Positions 41,410 through 49,455 of a stretch of DNA of 64,000 bases are shown one piece after another. The translations under genes and the position numbers were made by a program. The notes below the pieces were generated by a model. It did not search any database and was not told the origin of the DNA. It saw only the letters and a program-made list of their open reading frames with translations. The stretch is from positions 1 to 64,000 of the forward strand of contig NZ_BMNH01000005.1 in assembly GCF_014646355.1 (NCBI RefSeq), read 5' to 3'. The DNA is from Nonomuraea cavernae (GTDB lineage: Bacteria > Actinomycetota > Actinomycetes > Streptosporangiales > Streptosporangiaceae). Each line of letters opens with the position of its first letter. Within the stretch, counting starts at the first letter, position 1.

Positions 41410-41898
41410 TCATGAGGTTTGGACTGCCAGCACAGCCCATCTGGCACCATGCGGCGCCTTGATCATCAGCGTCTCTGCTTCCGGTGTCGAAGCGGGGTGA
41501 TTGTCGACCGTGTACGTCCCGAAGCCGGCGCTGCACTGCCGTACCGTCTTCCAGCCTTTGCGGGGCACGATCATCATCGTTCCCTGGGAGCCGACGCAAT
41601 CGACAGCGACCTTGTACGAGTTCCCCACCTTCAGCTTTCCGGCCCATTCAGCCTGGTCGCCCGAGTCGGCGACATAATGCAGAAGAATCTTTCCCTTGAC
41701 TTCTGTTCGTAGATCGACCAAGGGGCGCGTCAGTGTGGAGCTTTCGGACACGGAAGGCGCGCGAACATGCGTGGACGGGTTCGAATTCGCAGGTAACCGC
41801 GCTGAACAGGCGGCCATGAACAGCATGACCATGATGAAGCCGACCCAAGAGCGGCCGACACGCCCAGCGAGAAGATCAGGAAGCGGCACAGCAAGCAC
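41410..41898 (-). CDS. Putative lipoprotein
   Basis: 162 residues if the GTG at 41898 is used; the start is uncertain (a second GTG lies at 41889). The N-terminal hydrophobic stretch VGFIMVMLFMAACS ends in a lipobox, so the mature chain would begin at Cys. Two further cysteines (VDCVGSQG and RQCSAGFG) may pair. The globular part (about 60-160) is beta-rich with no recognised motif. Likely anchored outside the membrane. Next to the ankyrin gene but with a gap. Confidence 0.6.
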   Translation of the reverse strand: MLAVPLPDLLAGRVGRSWVGFIMVMLFMAACSARLPANSNPSTHVRAPSVSESSTLTRPLVDLRTEVKGKILLHYVADSGDQAEWAGKLKVGNSYKVAVDCVGSQGTMMIVPRKGWKTVRQCSAGFGTYTVDNHPASTPEAETLMIKAPHGARWAVLAVQTS

Positions 41899-41950
41899 TT
41901 CAACGACCTGCGGAGCGGGTGTCCGGGAGGGCCTTTCGTCCTGCCACTGG

Positions 41951-42919
41951 CTAGCTCCACCAGTCCCGCTCGGGCAGTCTGAGCCAGACGTCGGGTTGAT
42001 CTGTGATCGAGCGGGCGTCGGTGGGCTGCAGGCCCGCGCCGGCGAAGCAGTAGGCCACTGCTTGTGAGTGGTAGAGGTAGGCGGTGAGGATGTCCTCCGT
42101 GGGGTCGTCGTCGGATACGGCGCCCCCGCCGGGATGGGTGTCCCATTCCTCGATGACGCCGTCACGGGCGACGGCTCCCTGGTTGCCGCTCTTGGGGTTG
42201 GCGAACATGCCGTAGCAGACGGAGCCGACCGACAAGCGCTTCATGACGCCAGGGGTCGATGCGTTGTATCCCCACGGCTGGAAGACGACGCATCCGCCCG
42301 GCACGTCCGTGATGCCGATGAGGGACAGGCTGTCGTCGAAGTCCGAGAACGGGTCATCCGTGATCTCTTCGACGTCGTCTTCATCGGCCGGTGTGGCCTC
42401 CAGCCGCCGTGCCGCCTCGGCGGCGGTGATGTCGGCCACACAGGCGACGCTGAAGCCGTCATCTTCCAAGCGGCCCAAGGCGGTGATCAGATGCCTGGCC
42501 GCGGCGACGGCGGCGGTCTCGGCGGCAGATAAGCCGGCCTCGCCGGGAGGAAGAGTGAACAGGTCAGGGGTCGGTGTGGCCAGGCTGAGGCGTCCGGGGG
42601 ACCAGCCGTTCATCATCGGCCGCCACGGGTCCGCTCCGGCGGCGGCCAGGGCGCGGGCGTTGTCGGGGCGGTTGTTGAAGACGGCTTCCCAGAGGGCGGT
42701 ACGGCCTTCGTGTTCAGCGTCGACGTCGTCGACTCGTTGGGACAGCTCGGCGACCACCTCGGGTGAGCCCTGTTCGGCGGCGGCGTGCAGCGGTCGTCCC
42801 TGGATGTACACGCCCGTGTTGGGGTCGGCGCCCGCGTCGAGCCGGGCGCGGATCAGACTGAGGTTCGTCCAGCCATCCCAGCCGATTCCGGACCAGTCGG
42901 TTCCATCGTTGACGACCAT
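41951..42919 (-). CDS. Ankyrin-repeat protein
   Basis: 322 residues from the ATG at 42919 (AAGGAG upstream). Residues about 15-110 contain ankyrin-like repeats (LSLIRARLDAGADPNTG, RPLHAAAEQGSPEVVAEL, GRTALWEAVFNNRPDNARALAAAGADP). The C-terminal half (about 125-320) is acidic and resembles DUF6461-like immunity-type or hypothetical domains (FSVACVADITAAEAARRLEA, GGCVVFQPWGY). It ends in a Trp-rich tail. No signal peptide. Immunity or protein-interaction role is possible, not shown. Confidence 0.75.
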   Translation of the reverse strand: MVVNDGTDWSGIGWDGWTNLSLIRARLDAGADPNTGVYIQGRPLHAAAEQGSPEVVAELSQRVDDVDAEHEGRTALWEAVFNNRPDNARALAAAGADPWRPMMNGWSPGRLSLATPTPDLFTLPPGEAGLSAAETAAVAAARHLITALGRLEDDGFSVACVADITAAEAARRLEATPADEDDVEEITDDPFSDFDDSLSLIGITDVPGGCVVFQPWGYNASTPGVMKRLSVGSVCYGMFANPKSGNQGAVARDGVIEEWDTHPGGGAVSDDDPTEDILTAYLYHSQAVAYCFAGAGLQPTDARSITDQPDVWLRLPERDWWS

Positions 42920-43379
42920 GACACTCCTTGTGGGGACGTAGGGGATCTTTGGCGGCCGATCATGGCGTACGGGACCGACAACTTCCGGCTGGCGGCCCGC
43001 CGGGCTGCTCATCGCGACGGCGGTGTGGGTGACTACCGAGGCAGGCGAAGGCGGACGCTACGGAACGTTGAGGAACCGGCGATGCCGGTCGAGGGGGCGC
43101 ATCCCCTCGTCTCCACCCAGGGACGGCTGAAGTCGACGGGATCCGTTCGATCGGTTGATCGGGCGGGATCTTGGTCGTTCTGGTGGGTGGAGCGCCGGTT
43201 CGCTCAGTACCCGCTGCGGCGAGGGGCGGCGGTCGGGCGGCGGGAGAGATTGGTCGGGCCCGTGGGTTTGACGTCGCGCGCCGGCTGGTCGTGGCGGTGC
43301 GACGATCGGGCCTGATGCTCGGTCTTGGCCTGGGTGATCGTGGCGGGGAGTTTGATATGCATGTCTCCTCCTTGGGGTG
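42920..43379. other. Intergenic region containing the tRNA-like repeat
   Basis: 460 bp without a convincing gene. It holds the tRNA-Ala 3'-end copy at 43087-43121. The remainder is GC-rich with short open frames and no RBS. Confidence 0.4.
43087..43121 (+). repeat. Partial copy of the tRNA-Ala 3' end (putative att site)
   Basis: 43101-43121 (ATCCCCTCGTCTCCACCCAGG) matches 34363-34383 at the end of tRNA-Ala with one mismatch in 21. Similarity continues on the 5' side through a degenerate T-arm (GGTCGAGGGG...). Same orientation as the tRNA. With the tRNA it brackets an 8.7-kb mosaic island. Confidence 0.65.
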
Positions 43380-43952
43380 CTAAGCCCTGGTGAGCCAGGT
43401 GACCTGGGCGCCGTTGTCGAAGGACTCGCGCCGGTTCGGGGCGAACAGGGTGGGGCGGAACTGCCCGGAGAACATGGTGATGCCCGCGCCGGCCACCACG
43501 GGGTAGCTCTTGAGGATGAGCTCGTCGATCTCCGGAAGCAGGGAGGCGGCGAGTTTGCCGCCGCCGCAGAGGTAGATGTCCTTACCGGTGTCCTCGGACT
43601 TCAACCGCCGGATGAGCTCGATCGGGTCGCCGGCCTCCACCTGCACCGTGGGGTCGTCGATCGTCAGCGTGCTGGAGACGACGTACTGGCGTAGGTGGGA
43701 GTACGGGCTGGTGGTGGGTACGTCCAGGGCCGGCTCGTAGGTGCCGCGGCCCATCACCAGCGTGTCGAAGACCTTGTTGGGTGTGCCGTCCAGGCCGACG
43801 AGCTTGCGGACGTGGGTGGGGAGCGTCTCGGGGTAACGGTCGTTTATCCAGGCGACCATCTGATCCGACACGGGGTAGAAGTCGAACTCGTCGTTGGGTC
43901 CGGCGATGTACCCGTCGAGCGAGACGGCGATGTAGTAGACAAGCTTTCGCAT
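43380..43952 (-). CDS. RibD C-terminal/dihydrofolate-reductase-like protein
   Basis: 190 residues. KLVYYIAVSLDGYIAGP at the N-terminus, FDTLVMGRGTYEPALDV in the middle and DIYLCGGGKLAASLLPEIDEL near the end are typical. An NADPH-dependent reductase of unknown substrate. Divergent from the TetR gene, with a GTAGTAC operator repeat between, so it is very likely the TetR target. Confidence 0.9.
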   Translation of the reverse strand: MRKLVYYIAVSLDGYIAGPNDEFDFYPVSDQMVAWINDRYPETLPTHVRKLVGLDGTPNKVFDTLVMGRGTYEPALDVPTTSPYSHLRQYVVSSTLTIDDPTVQVEAGDPIELIRRLKSEDTGKDIYLCGGGKLAASLLPEIDELILKSYPVVAGAGITMFSGQFRPTLFAPNRRESFDNGAQVTWLTRA

Positions 43953-43969
43953 ATCGATTCACTCTCTAT

Positions 43970-44018
43970 GTAGTACTCTGTTTGGAGTGGTCAAAACGTA
44001 GTACTACAGACGGAGTGG
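43970..44018. promoter_or_regulatory. Duplicated GTAGTACT operator between reductase and tetR
   Basis: GTAGTACT occurs at 43970 and 43998, 28 bp apart in the same orientation, each followed by a similar GGAGTGG-ending block. The second is part of the perfect palindrome GTAGTACTAC. It lies in the divergent spacer next to the TetR start. Confidence 0.65.
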
Positions 44019-44024
44019 TGTCAA

Positions 44025-44597
44025 GTGCGGAAGAATCCCGAGCGGCGGCAGGCGCTGATCGACGCGGCCATCGAGGTGCTGGCCAGGGAGGGCGCGCGAG
44101 GGCTGACCTTCCGGGCCGTCGATGCGGAGGCGGCGGTGCCCCCGGGCACGGCGTCCAACTACTTCGCCAACCGCGACGACCTGTTCACCCAGGTCGGCGG
44201 ACGCATCTATGAGCGGTTGCTGCCCGACGAGGCCACGATCGCCCGCGGCCGGGAGGGCGTGCAGGACGAAACCCGCTACACCGAGCTCATGCACGAACTG
44301 GTGGATCGGGTCTCCGCCTTCAACTCCGGCTACCTGGCCCTGCTCGAGCTCCGGCTGGAGTCCACTCGGCGTCCTGAGCTGCGCGCCGTGCTGACCAAGC
44401 GCATCCGCGAGGACATCGACGCCAACATCGGCTACCACGCTGCTTCGGGTCTGCCCGGCGACTCGACCGCGGTGGTGCTCCTCTACCTCACTCTCAACTG
44501 GCTTATCGTGGAGCGGCTGACACTGCCCGACATCTTCACCGAGCAGGAGATCCACGAGCTGGTGGACGCCGCCGTGCGAAGATCGCTGAATGCCTGA
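44025..44597 (+). CDS. TetR-family transcriptional regulator
   Basis: 190 residues from a GTG. The N-terminal HTH is canonical (RRQALIDAAIEVLAREGARGLTFRAVDAEAAVPPGTASNYFANRDDLF). The C-terminal ligand domain has helices typical of TetR_C (YLALLELRLESTRRPELR). Expected to repress the divergent reductase and itself. Ligand unknown. Confidence 0.9.
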   Translation: MRKNPERRQALIDAAIEVLAREGARGLTFRAVDAEAAVPPGTASNYFANRDDLFTQVGGRIYERLLPDEATIARGREGVQDETRYTELMHELVDRVSAFNSGYLALLELRLESTRRPELRAVLTKRIREDIDANIGYHAASGLPGDSTAVVLLYLTLNWLIVERLTLPDIFTEQEIHELVDAAVRRSLNA

Positions 44598-44722
44598 CCT
44601 GTGAGGCCGCCCGGCGATTCCGGGATACGATCACTCCTCGCCTTTCGCGGCCTGCGCGATCCGGGCCATGCGAACCGTCGCAGCCTCCACGCCGTCACCG
44701 AATCGACGAGCGGCGAGACGCC

Positions 44723-45607
44723 TCAGGTCAGCCGGCCGGCATCCGGTTCGCTCGTCTCCCCCGATCTCGGCAGTTTCGCCGGGTTGACCACCAGGTTCAA
44801 CTCGGTGATCCGGCCACCGCTGATCTCGAGGCCGACCACGCCGATCACCTTCGCCTCCAGGCTCAGCACGACACCGTCGCCGCCGGCCAGTCGTACCGGC
44901 CGGACGGCCACGCCGGCGTAGCGGCGGGCAAGCCCGGCCAGCAGCGTCATGACCTGCTTCCGGCCGTGCACCGGCACGCGCGCCGCGTGAACCGCGCCAC
45001 CGCCGTCGGAGCGGAGCACGACCTGGGGATCGAGCAGGTTGACCAGTTCCGCGAGGTCCCCGTCCGAGGCGGCCTTGAGGAAGGTGGCGGTGATCCGCCG
45101 GTGCTCCTCGGCGGAGACCGGTACCCGGGGTGGCGCGGCGGCGCGAACCCGCCGACGCGCCCGCGACGCGAGTTGCCGGCACGCCTGCGGGGTGCGGTCG
45201 ACCACGGTCGCGAGCCGGTCGAAGTCCATGCCGAACACGTCGTGCAACACGAACGCGACCCGTTCGGCAGGCGTGAGACTCTCCAGCACCAGGAGAACGG
45301 CCGTGCGTACCGACTCCCGCATCGCGCTCACCTCGCCCAGGTCCGAGTCGTCGTAGGCGAGCAGCGGTTCGGGCAGCCAGGTGCCGACGTAGGTCTCGTG
45401 GCGGGCGCGGGCCGAGCCCAGCATGTCGAGGCAGATCCGGGAGGTCACCGTCGTGAGCCAGGCCCGCGGGTGCTCCAGGTCCGCGGGCGCGGAGGTGCGC
45501 AGGCGGATGAACGCCTCCTGCACGGCGTCTTCGGCATCCGCGGAGCTGCCCAGCAGGCGGTAGGCGACGGCGAACAGGTAGCGGTGATGCTGGCCCCAAT
45601 CGTCCAT
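44723..45607 (-). CDS. ECF41-type sigma factor with SnoaL-like C-terminal domain (SigJ-like)
   Basis: 294 residues. Sigma2 (YLFAVAYRLLGSSADAEDAVQEAFIRL) and sigma4 (LESLTPAERVAFVLHDVFGM) are followed by a C-terminal SnoaL-like domain (about 180-280). ECF41 hallmarks are present: the WLPEPLL linker, the DGGG segment (RSDGGGAVHA) and the NPAKL end. In this group the fused domain controls activity in place of an anti-sigma factor. The divergent flavoprotein gene has a matching ECF41 promoter. Confidence 0.9.
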   Translation of the reverse strand: MDDWGQHHRYLFAVAYRLLGSSADAEDAVQEAFIRLRTSAPADLEHPRAWLTTVTSRICLDMLGSARARHETYVGTWLPEPLLAYDDSDLGEVSAMRESVRTAVLLVLESLTPAERVAFVLHDVFGMDFDRLATVVDRTPQACRQLASRARRRVRAAAPPRVPVSAEEHRRITATFLKAASDGDLAELVNLLDPQVVLRSDGGGAVHAARVPVHGRKQVMTLLAGLARRYAGVAVRPVRLAGGDGVVLSLEAKVIGVVGLEISGGRITELNLVVNPAKLPRSGETSEPDAGRLT

Positions 45608-45633
45608 GTCACATGATTCTCGTCTACGTCGTC
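45607..45633 (+). promoter_or_regulatory. ECF41-type promoter (TGTCACA-N16-CGTC) for the flavoprotein gene
   Basis: TGTCACA at 45607-45613, 16 nt, then CGTC at 45630-45633, the spacing and sequence reported for ECF41 targets. The flavoprotein ATG is only 8 nt beyond the -10, so the transcript would begin at or next to the ATG (leaderless). Confidence 0.7.
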
Positions 45634-45641
45634 ATCCGGTC

Positions 45642-46811
45642 ATGAAGAGGATCACTGTTGTCGGCGGCGGGTTCGCCGGGCTGGTCGCCGCCATCTCCTG
45701 CGCCGAGGCCGGAACACAGGTCCGCCTCCTGGAGGCGCATCACACACTCGGCGGGCGAGCCCGCGCCACCGCACCGCCGTACGTGGCCCACGACGGCCCC
45801 CACGTGCTCTACCGCGACGGAGCCTGGTGGCGATGGCTCGCCGAGCGCGATCTGCTCGGCCCGCACTCCGGCGTACCGCTACTCGGTCTGGCCGGATTCC
45901 GGTTCCGCCACGGCGATCGGCTGCGCCGTACCCCGCCGCCCGCGCTGTCGCGGGTGCTGGCACACCGCCGTCGACGCGCACCGGTCGACATCGACTTCCA
46001 CACCTGGATCCGCGGCCACCACGGAGAGCAGGCCGCGTCGGTCGCGTCGAACCTCATGGGAGTGGCGACCTTCTACGCGGAGCCGGGCCGGCTCTCGGCC
46101 GCGTTCGTCTGGGAGCGGCTGTTGCGCGTGTTCGCGCCAAGGCCGCCCGCCCGCTACCTCACGGGCGGCTGGAACGGCCTCATCGACCGGCTCGCCGCCC
46201 ATGCCCGCGCCCTCGGCGTCAGCATCGAGACCGATGCGCGCGTGACCGACCTGCCCGCGCCACCGGTCATCGTCGCCACCTCGCTGGACGCCGCGGGCCG
46301 CCTGCTCGGCACGACGCCGCCCAGCGTGGAGAGCGGCCGGACGCTCCTGCTGGACCTCGCCGTACGCGCCGATCGTCGCGACGTCTTCGTCGTGTCCGAC
46401 CTGGACGCGGCCGGCTGGCTGGAGCGCTACAGCCTGCCTGACCCGAGCCTCGCTCCGCCCGGCGAATCGCTGATCCAGGCCCAGCTGCCCCTGCGGGGAA
46501 CGGAAGGCAAGGCCGACGCGCTGGTGCGGCTGGAGGAGTTGGTCGACCAGGCGCTGCCCGGCTGGCGCGAGCGGACCACCTGGCGGCGTCACAGCGTCGC
46601 CAACCGCCGCACCGGCGCGCTGGACCTGCCCGGTCAGACCTGGCGCGACCGGCCGGCCGTAGACCGCGGCGACGGCGTGTTCCTCGCCGGTGACATGGTC
46701 GCCGCGCCGGGCCTGCTCAGCGAGGTGTCCTTCCACAGTGCCATCGCCGCCGCGCGCGGCGCCCTCGGCGAGCCCGCGAGGAAACCGACCGCCCCGCCCG
46801 CGATCCACTGA
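45642..46811 (+). CDS. FAD-dependent oxidoreductase (amine-oxidase/phytoene-desaturase-like)
   Basis: 389 residues from the ATG at 45642. FAD dinucleotide motif ITVVGGGFAGLVAAISCAEAG then the EAHHTLGGRA motif, and a C-terminal FAD contact (GDGVFLAGDMVAAPGLLSE). Fold is that of NAD(P)-binding flavoproteins such as protoporphyrinogen oxidase or carotenoid desaturases. No RBS precedes the ATG, in keeping with a leaderless mRNA. It is the divergent partner and probable target of the ECF41 sigma factor. Confidence 0.85.
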   Translation: MKRITVVGGGFAGLVAAISCAEAGTQVRLLEAHHTLGGRARATAPPYVAHDGPHVLYRDGAWWRWLAERDLLGPHSGVPLLGLAGFRFRHGDRLRRTPPPALSRVLAHRRRRAPVDIDFHTWIRGHHGEQAASVASNLMGVATFYAEPGRLSAAFVWERLLRVFAPRPPARYLTGGWNGLIDRLAAHARALGVSIETDARVTDLPAPPVIVATSLDAAGRLLGTTPPSVESGRTLLLDLAVRADRRDVFVVSDLDAAGWLERYSLPDPSLAPPGESLIQAQLPLRGTEGKADALVRLEELVDQALPGWRERTTWRRHSVANRRTGALDLPGQTWRDRPAVDRGDGVFLAGDMVAAPGLLSEVSFHSAIAAARGALGEPARKPTAPPAIH

Positions 46812-46955
46812 CCTCCACCGAGCCGGCCGCTGCCCCGGGCGGGCGGACGCCCGCCCGGGGCTGTCGCTCGCCCGCACCCGCACCGCGTCGTAATGCATTC
46901 CGGGGTTCGGTCAAGTACAAGGTGTAAGCACTGTTGGACGAAGGGAGCCCGGCTC

Positions 46956-47525
46956 GTGCGGCTCAACGAGGTGGAACCGGCGGACCCGTTAGCCGGGACG
47001 CAGGCTTTCGAAACCTTCTACCTGCGGCATTTCGACGCGATGACGCGATTCGTCGCACGGCGGGTGACCGACCCGCACGCGGTGGCCGACCTGACGGCGG
47101 AGACGTTCCTCGCGGCGCTGCACTCCCGGGACACCTACCGGCCGGGACGGGGCAGCGAGACCGGATGGCTGTACGGCGTGGCGCGGAACGTGCTGTCGCT
47201 CCAGCGACGCCGCAGCGAGCGGGAGGCCCGCGCCGTCGAACGGGTCGTCGCGCGCCGGCTGCTGGACGGCGACGACATCGCCGACCTGACCGACCGCATC
47301 GACGCCGAAGAGCCCGCCCGGCGGGCACTGTCGGCCATGGCCGACCTGCCGGAAGGGGAGAGGGCGTTGCTCGAACTCGTGGTCATCGACCAGCTGACGG
47401 TGGCGGAGGCGGCCCAGGCCCTGGGCATCAGGGTCGGCACGGCCAGAGTCCGGCTGCATCGCGCCCGCCGGACTCTGCGGAAGGTACCCGGCGTAACGGC
47501 GGCTCTCGTGACGGAAGGACTGTGA
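46956..47525 (+). CDS. ECF-type RNA polymerase sigma factor
   Basis: 189 residues from a GTG (AAGGGAG upstream). Sigma2 (FETFYLRHFDAMTRFVARRV...ADLTAETFLAAL) and sigma4 (LPEGERALLELVVIDQLTVAEAAQALGIRVGTARVRLHRARRTL) are separated by a linker. No C-terminal extension. The stop overlaps the start of the next gene (TGATG), a membrane protein that could be its anti-sigma-like partner. Confidence 0.9.
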   Translation: MRLNEVEPADPLAGTQAFETFYLRHFDAMTRFVARRVTDPHAVADLTAETFLAALHSRDTYRPGRGSETGWLYGVARNVLSLQRRRSEREARAVERVVARRLLDGDDIADLTDRIDAEEPARRALSAMADLPEGERALLELVVIDQLTVAEAAQALGIRVGTARVRLHRARRTLRKVPGVTAALVTEGL

Positions 47526-48085
47526 TGACGGTGTCGTTCAGGGACAAGCTGCTCGAGGAACTGCGCGCGGAGGCCGCCACGGTCCCGTGGGAACCCCGGC
47601 CGGCGCGCCGACCCGCACGCCCGCTGGTGGCCGTGGCGGGGTTGGCCGCAGCGGTGGTCGTAGCGGTGGCGGTCGTCGTGCCGCTGATGTCGGACACGCC
47701 GGCGTTCGCCGTCGTCAAGAATTCCGACGGTACGGTCACCGTGCGGATCAACGAGTTCGTCAGGCCCAAGGAACTGGAGCAGAGGCTGGGAGAGGAGGGC
47801 GTGCGAGCAGTGATCGATTACGTCCCCCACGGACAGACCTGCCGCGAGCCGCGAGGGGAGATCGTGCCTCAGCCGGACAGGATGCCGCTGAGACGAGCTG
47901 AGGACTCGATCGACTTCTCGGTCGATCCGGAGGATTTCGGGCCGGACGAGACGCTCGTCGTCCAGATGCACTCCGCCAACGGCGACCCGGTCAAGAGCCA
48001 TGGAGGCAGCGTCGGGGTCATCCGCGGACCGGTCGCACCCTGCGAACTCGTTCCAGCCGAGTTCAGCGGCGTCGAACGCGAGTGA
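47525..48085 (+). CDS. Membrane protein coupled to the ECF sigma factor
   Basis: 186 residues. The N-terminal ~45 residues are cytoplasmic (SFRDKLLEELRAEA), then one helix (VAVAGLAAAVVVAVAVVVPLM, about 41-62) and an extracellular C-terminus with two cysteines (QTCREPRG, APCELVPAE). It sits where an anti-sigma factor would be but lacks the zinc-binding His/Cys motif of ZAS domains. Could be a sensor or regulator of the sigma factor. Coupled by TGATG. Confidence 0.6.
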   Translation: MTVSFRDKLLEELRAEAATVPWEPRPARRPARPLVAVAGLAAAVVVAVAVVVPLMSDTPAFAVVKNSDGTVTVRINEFVRPKELEQRLGEEGVRAVIDYVPHGQTCREPRGEIVPQPDRMPLRRAEDSIDFSVDPEDFGPDETLVVQMHSANGDPVKSHGGSVGVIRGPVAPCELVPAEFSGVERE

Positions 48086-48230
48086 CCCGGCCCAGGTGCA
48101 GCGGGGCCAGTTCGGGAGCAGGCTGGAGCCGAAGAGGCAGAGGGGCTGATCCAGCGCGCGCGGCCAGTGGGCCGTCCCTGCGGCCGGGATGGCCCCCGGC
48201 GCGAACCCGACCCGGCACTAGATTGCCGAC

Positions 48231-48590
48231 GTGGACTGGACCGACATTTCACAGCTCATGGGCTGCGACGATCCCGCCGAGGTCGACGCGGCCTTCGAAC
48301 GCCGCGAGCCGTTGACCGGCGTGGCGGTGCTCGGTCTGGCGCTGAACGTCCTCGATCCGGGTCTGGTCGCGCCGCGGCTGCAGAGAGCCATGGCCGACAC
48401 CGACGCCGAGATCCGGCGTTGCGGTGCGTTGGGGGTGGGACACATGGCCCGGCTCAACGGGACCGTGGATGACGAGTCGATCGCCCTCCTGCGGCAGCTC
48501 GCCGAGGACCCGGTGCCGATCGTACGCGGGACCGTGGGCGATGCGCTCGACGACGTCCGCATCTTCGTTCGACGCTCTGACCTGCCGTGA
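48231..48590 (+). CDS. Small HEAT-like repeat protein
   Basis: 119 residues from a GTG. Repeat-like helix pairs (PLTGVAVLGLALNVLDP; AEIRRCGALGVGHMARLNG; DDESIALLRQLAEDPVPIVRGTVGDALDDVR) resemble HEAT/PBS-lyase repeats. No enzyme motif. Immunity-type proteins often have this fold, but there is no toxin gene adjacent. Function unknown. Confidence 0.65.
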   Translation: MDWTDISQLMGCDDPAEVDAAFERREPLTGVAVLGLALNVLDPGLVAPRLQRAMADTDAEIRRCGALGVGHMARLNGTVDDESIALLRQLAEDPVPIVRGTVGDALDDVRIFVRRSDLP

Positions 48591-48696
48591 TGGGTATGGC
48601 GGAAGCGCAGGGCCCGCTTTGAAGGCTGGAAGGAGACGATCGACTCCGAAGAGGTCGTCGACGGGCCGATAATCTCGTCATTCATCGTGGCCCCGC

Positions 48697-48984
48697 GTGA
48701 CCGAGCGAGCGGCGGTGGACTACTACCTCGTGCTGACGGGACCCGCGTCGCCGCCGGCTTCGTCGCGAGGCACCAGTCGCCCGTGGCGTATCGAGTCGGT
48801 GCACCTGTTCGATGCCGAATGGTTGCTCGCTGAGCTACGGGCACGCGGCGTCAGGATCGGCTCTGCTTCCAGTGTGCGAGCCGCGCAGTGGTCCGCAGCC
48901 GAGATCTACCCTCGCGCCAGTAACCAGGCGCTTCCCGTACGCCCCGAGCAGGCTGAGCTACTACGCCTCTTAGCCCTTCGATGA
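48697..48984 (+). CDS. Hypothetical protein, possibly a frameshifted remnant
   Basis: 95 residues from a GTG, with good coding character (VDYYLVLTGPASPPASSRG, IESVHLFDAEWLLAELRARG). Upstream in a different frame, 48598-48690, the sequence reads FEGWKETIDSEEVVDGPIIS then SFIVAPRD, which is equally protein-like, so a single longer gene may have been broken by a frameshift near 48700. No family recognised. Confidence 0.45.
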   Translation: MTERAAVDYYLVLTGPASPPASSRGTSRPWRIESVHLFDAEWLLAELRARGVRIGSASSVRAAQWSAAEIYPRASNQALPVRPEQAELLRLLALR

Positions 48985-49455
48985 GCGTGGGCTGATCTTG
49001 CCCAGGGCGACAGGGTCAACGCCGGGACCGGTTCGAAATGGTTGATATCAAAACCATCCCGTGAACGACAACCCGTGAACCGGCTGGAAGAGCCTGATGG
49101 GTGCCCTGGCGATCGGTTCGGTGATGTGACCTGATCACGAAAAGTGGGCCAGCGCCCAGGTTTCGAGCGGCGTTGACAGAAAATCCGCATTTCTCCCCCC
49201 TGGGTTGAGGACCGGATTTGCGTGCCTATGTCCCTGATATGGGGTGCAACGGACGAGTCGCAGGAAATGTCGGATAGCTGATGTTCACTGAGTGCCAGGG
49301 ATTGCCACTTCAAGCCAGCTGAGAAAGGTGCTTGGTGGCGCGGCGGCCTGGTCCTTCCGCCGCCGGTGCCGCATTCCTGCTCGCGGCTCGCTCGTCACGC
49401 GCGGGCCGGGGGCTGTGGCCGACACGCCGCCGACCGTTCGGAATGGGGAGCGACG
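48985..49455. other. Intergenic region upstream of the AraC gene
   Basis: 471 bp with no convincing gene. An AT-richer stretch (about 49030-49300) may contain the AraC promoter. The palindromic AATGGTTGATATCAAAACCATT (49033-49054) is an inverted repeat (AATGGTT with AACCATT) and could be an operator. Confidence 0.4.
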
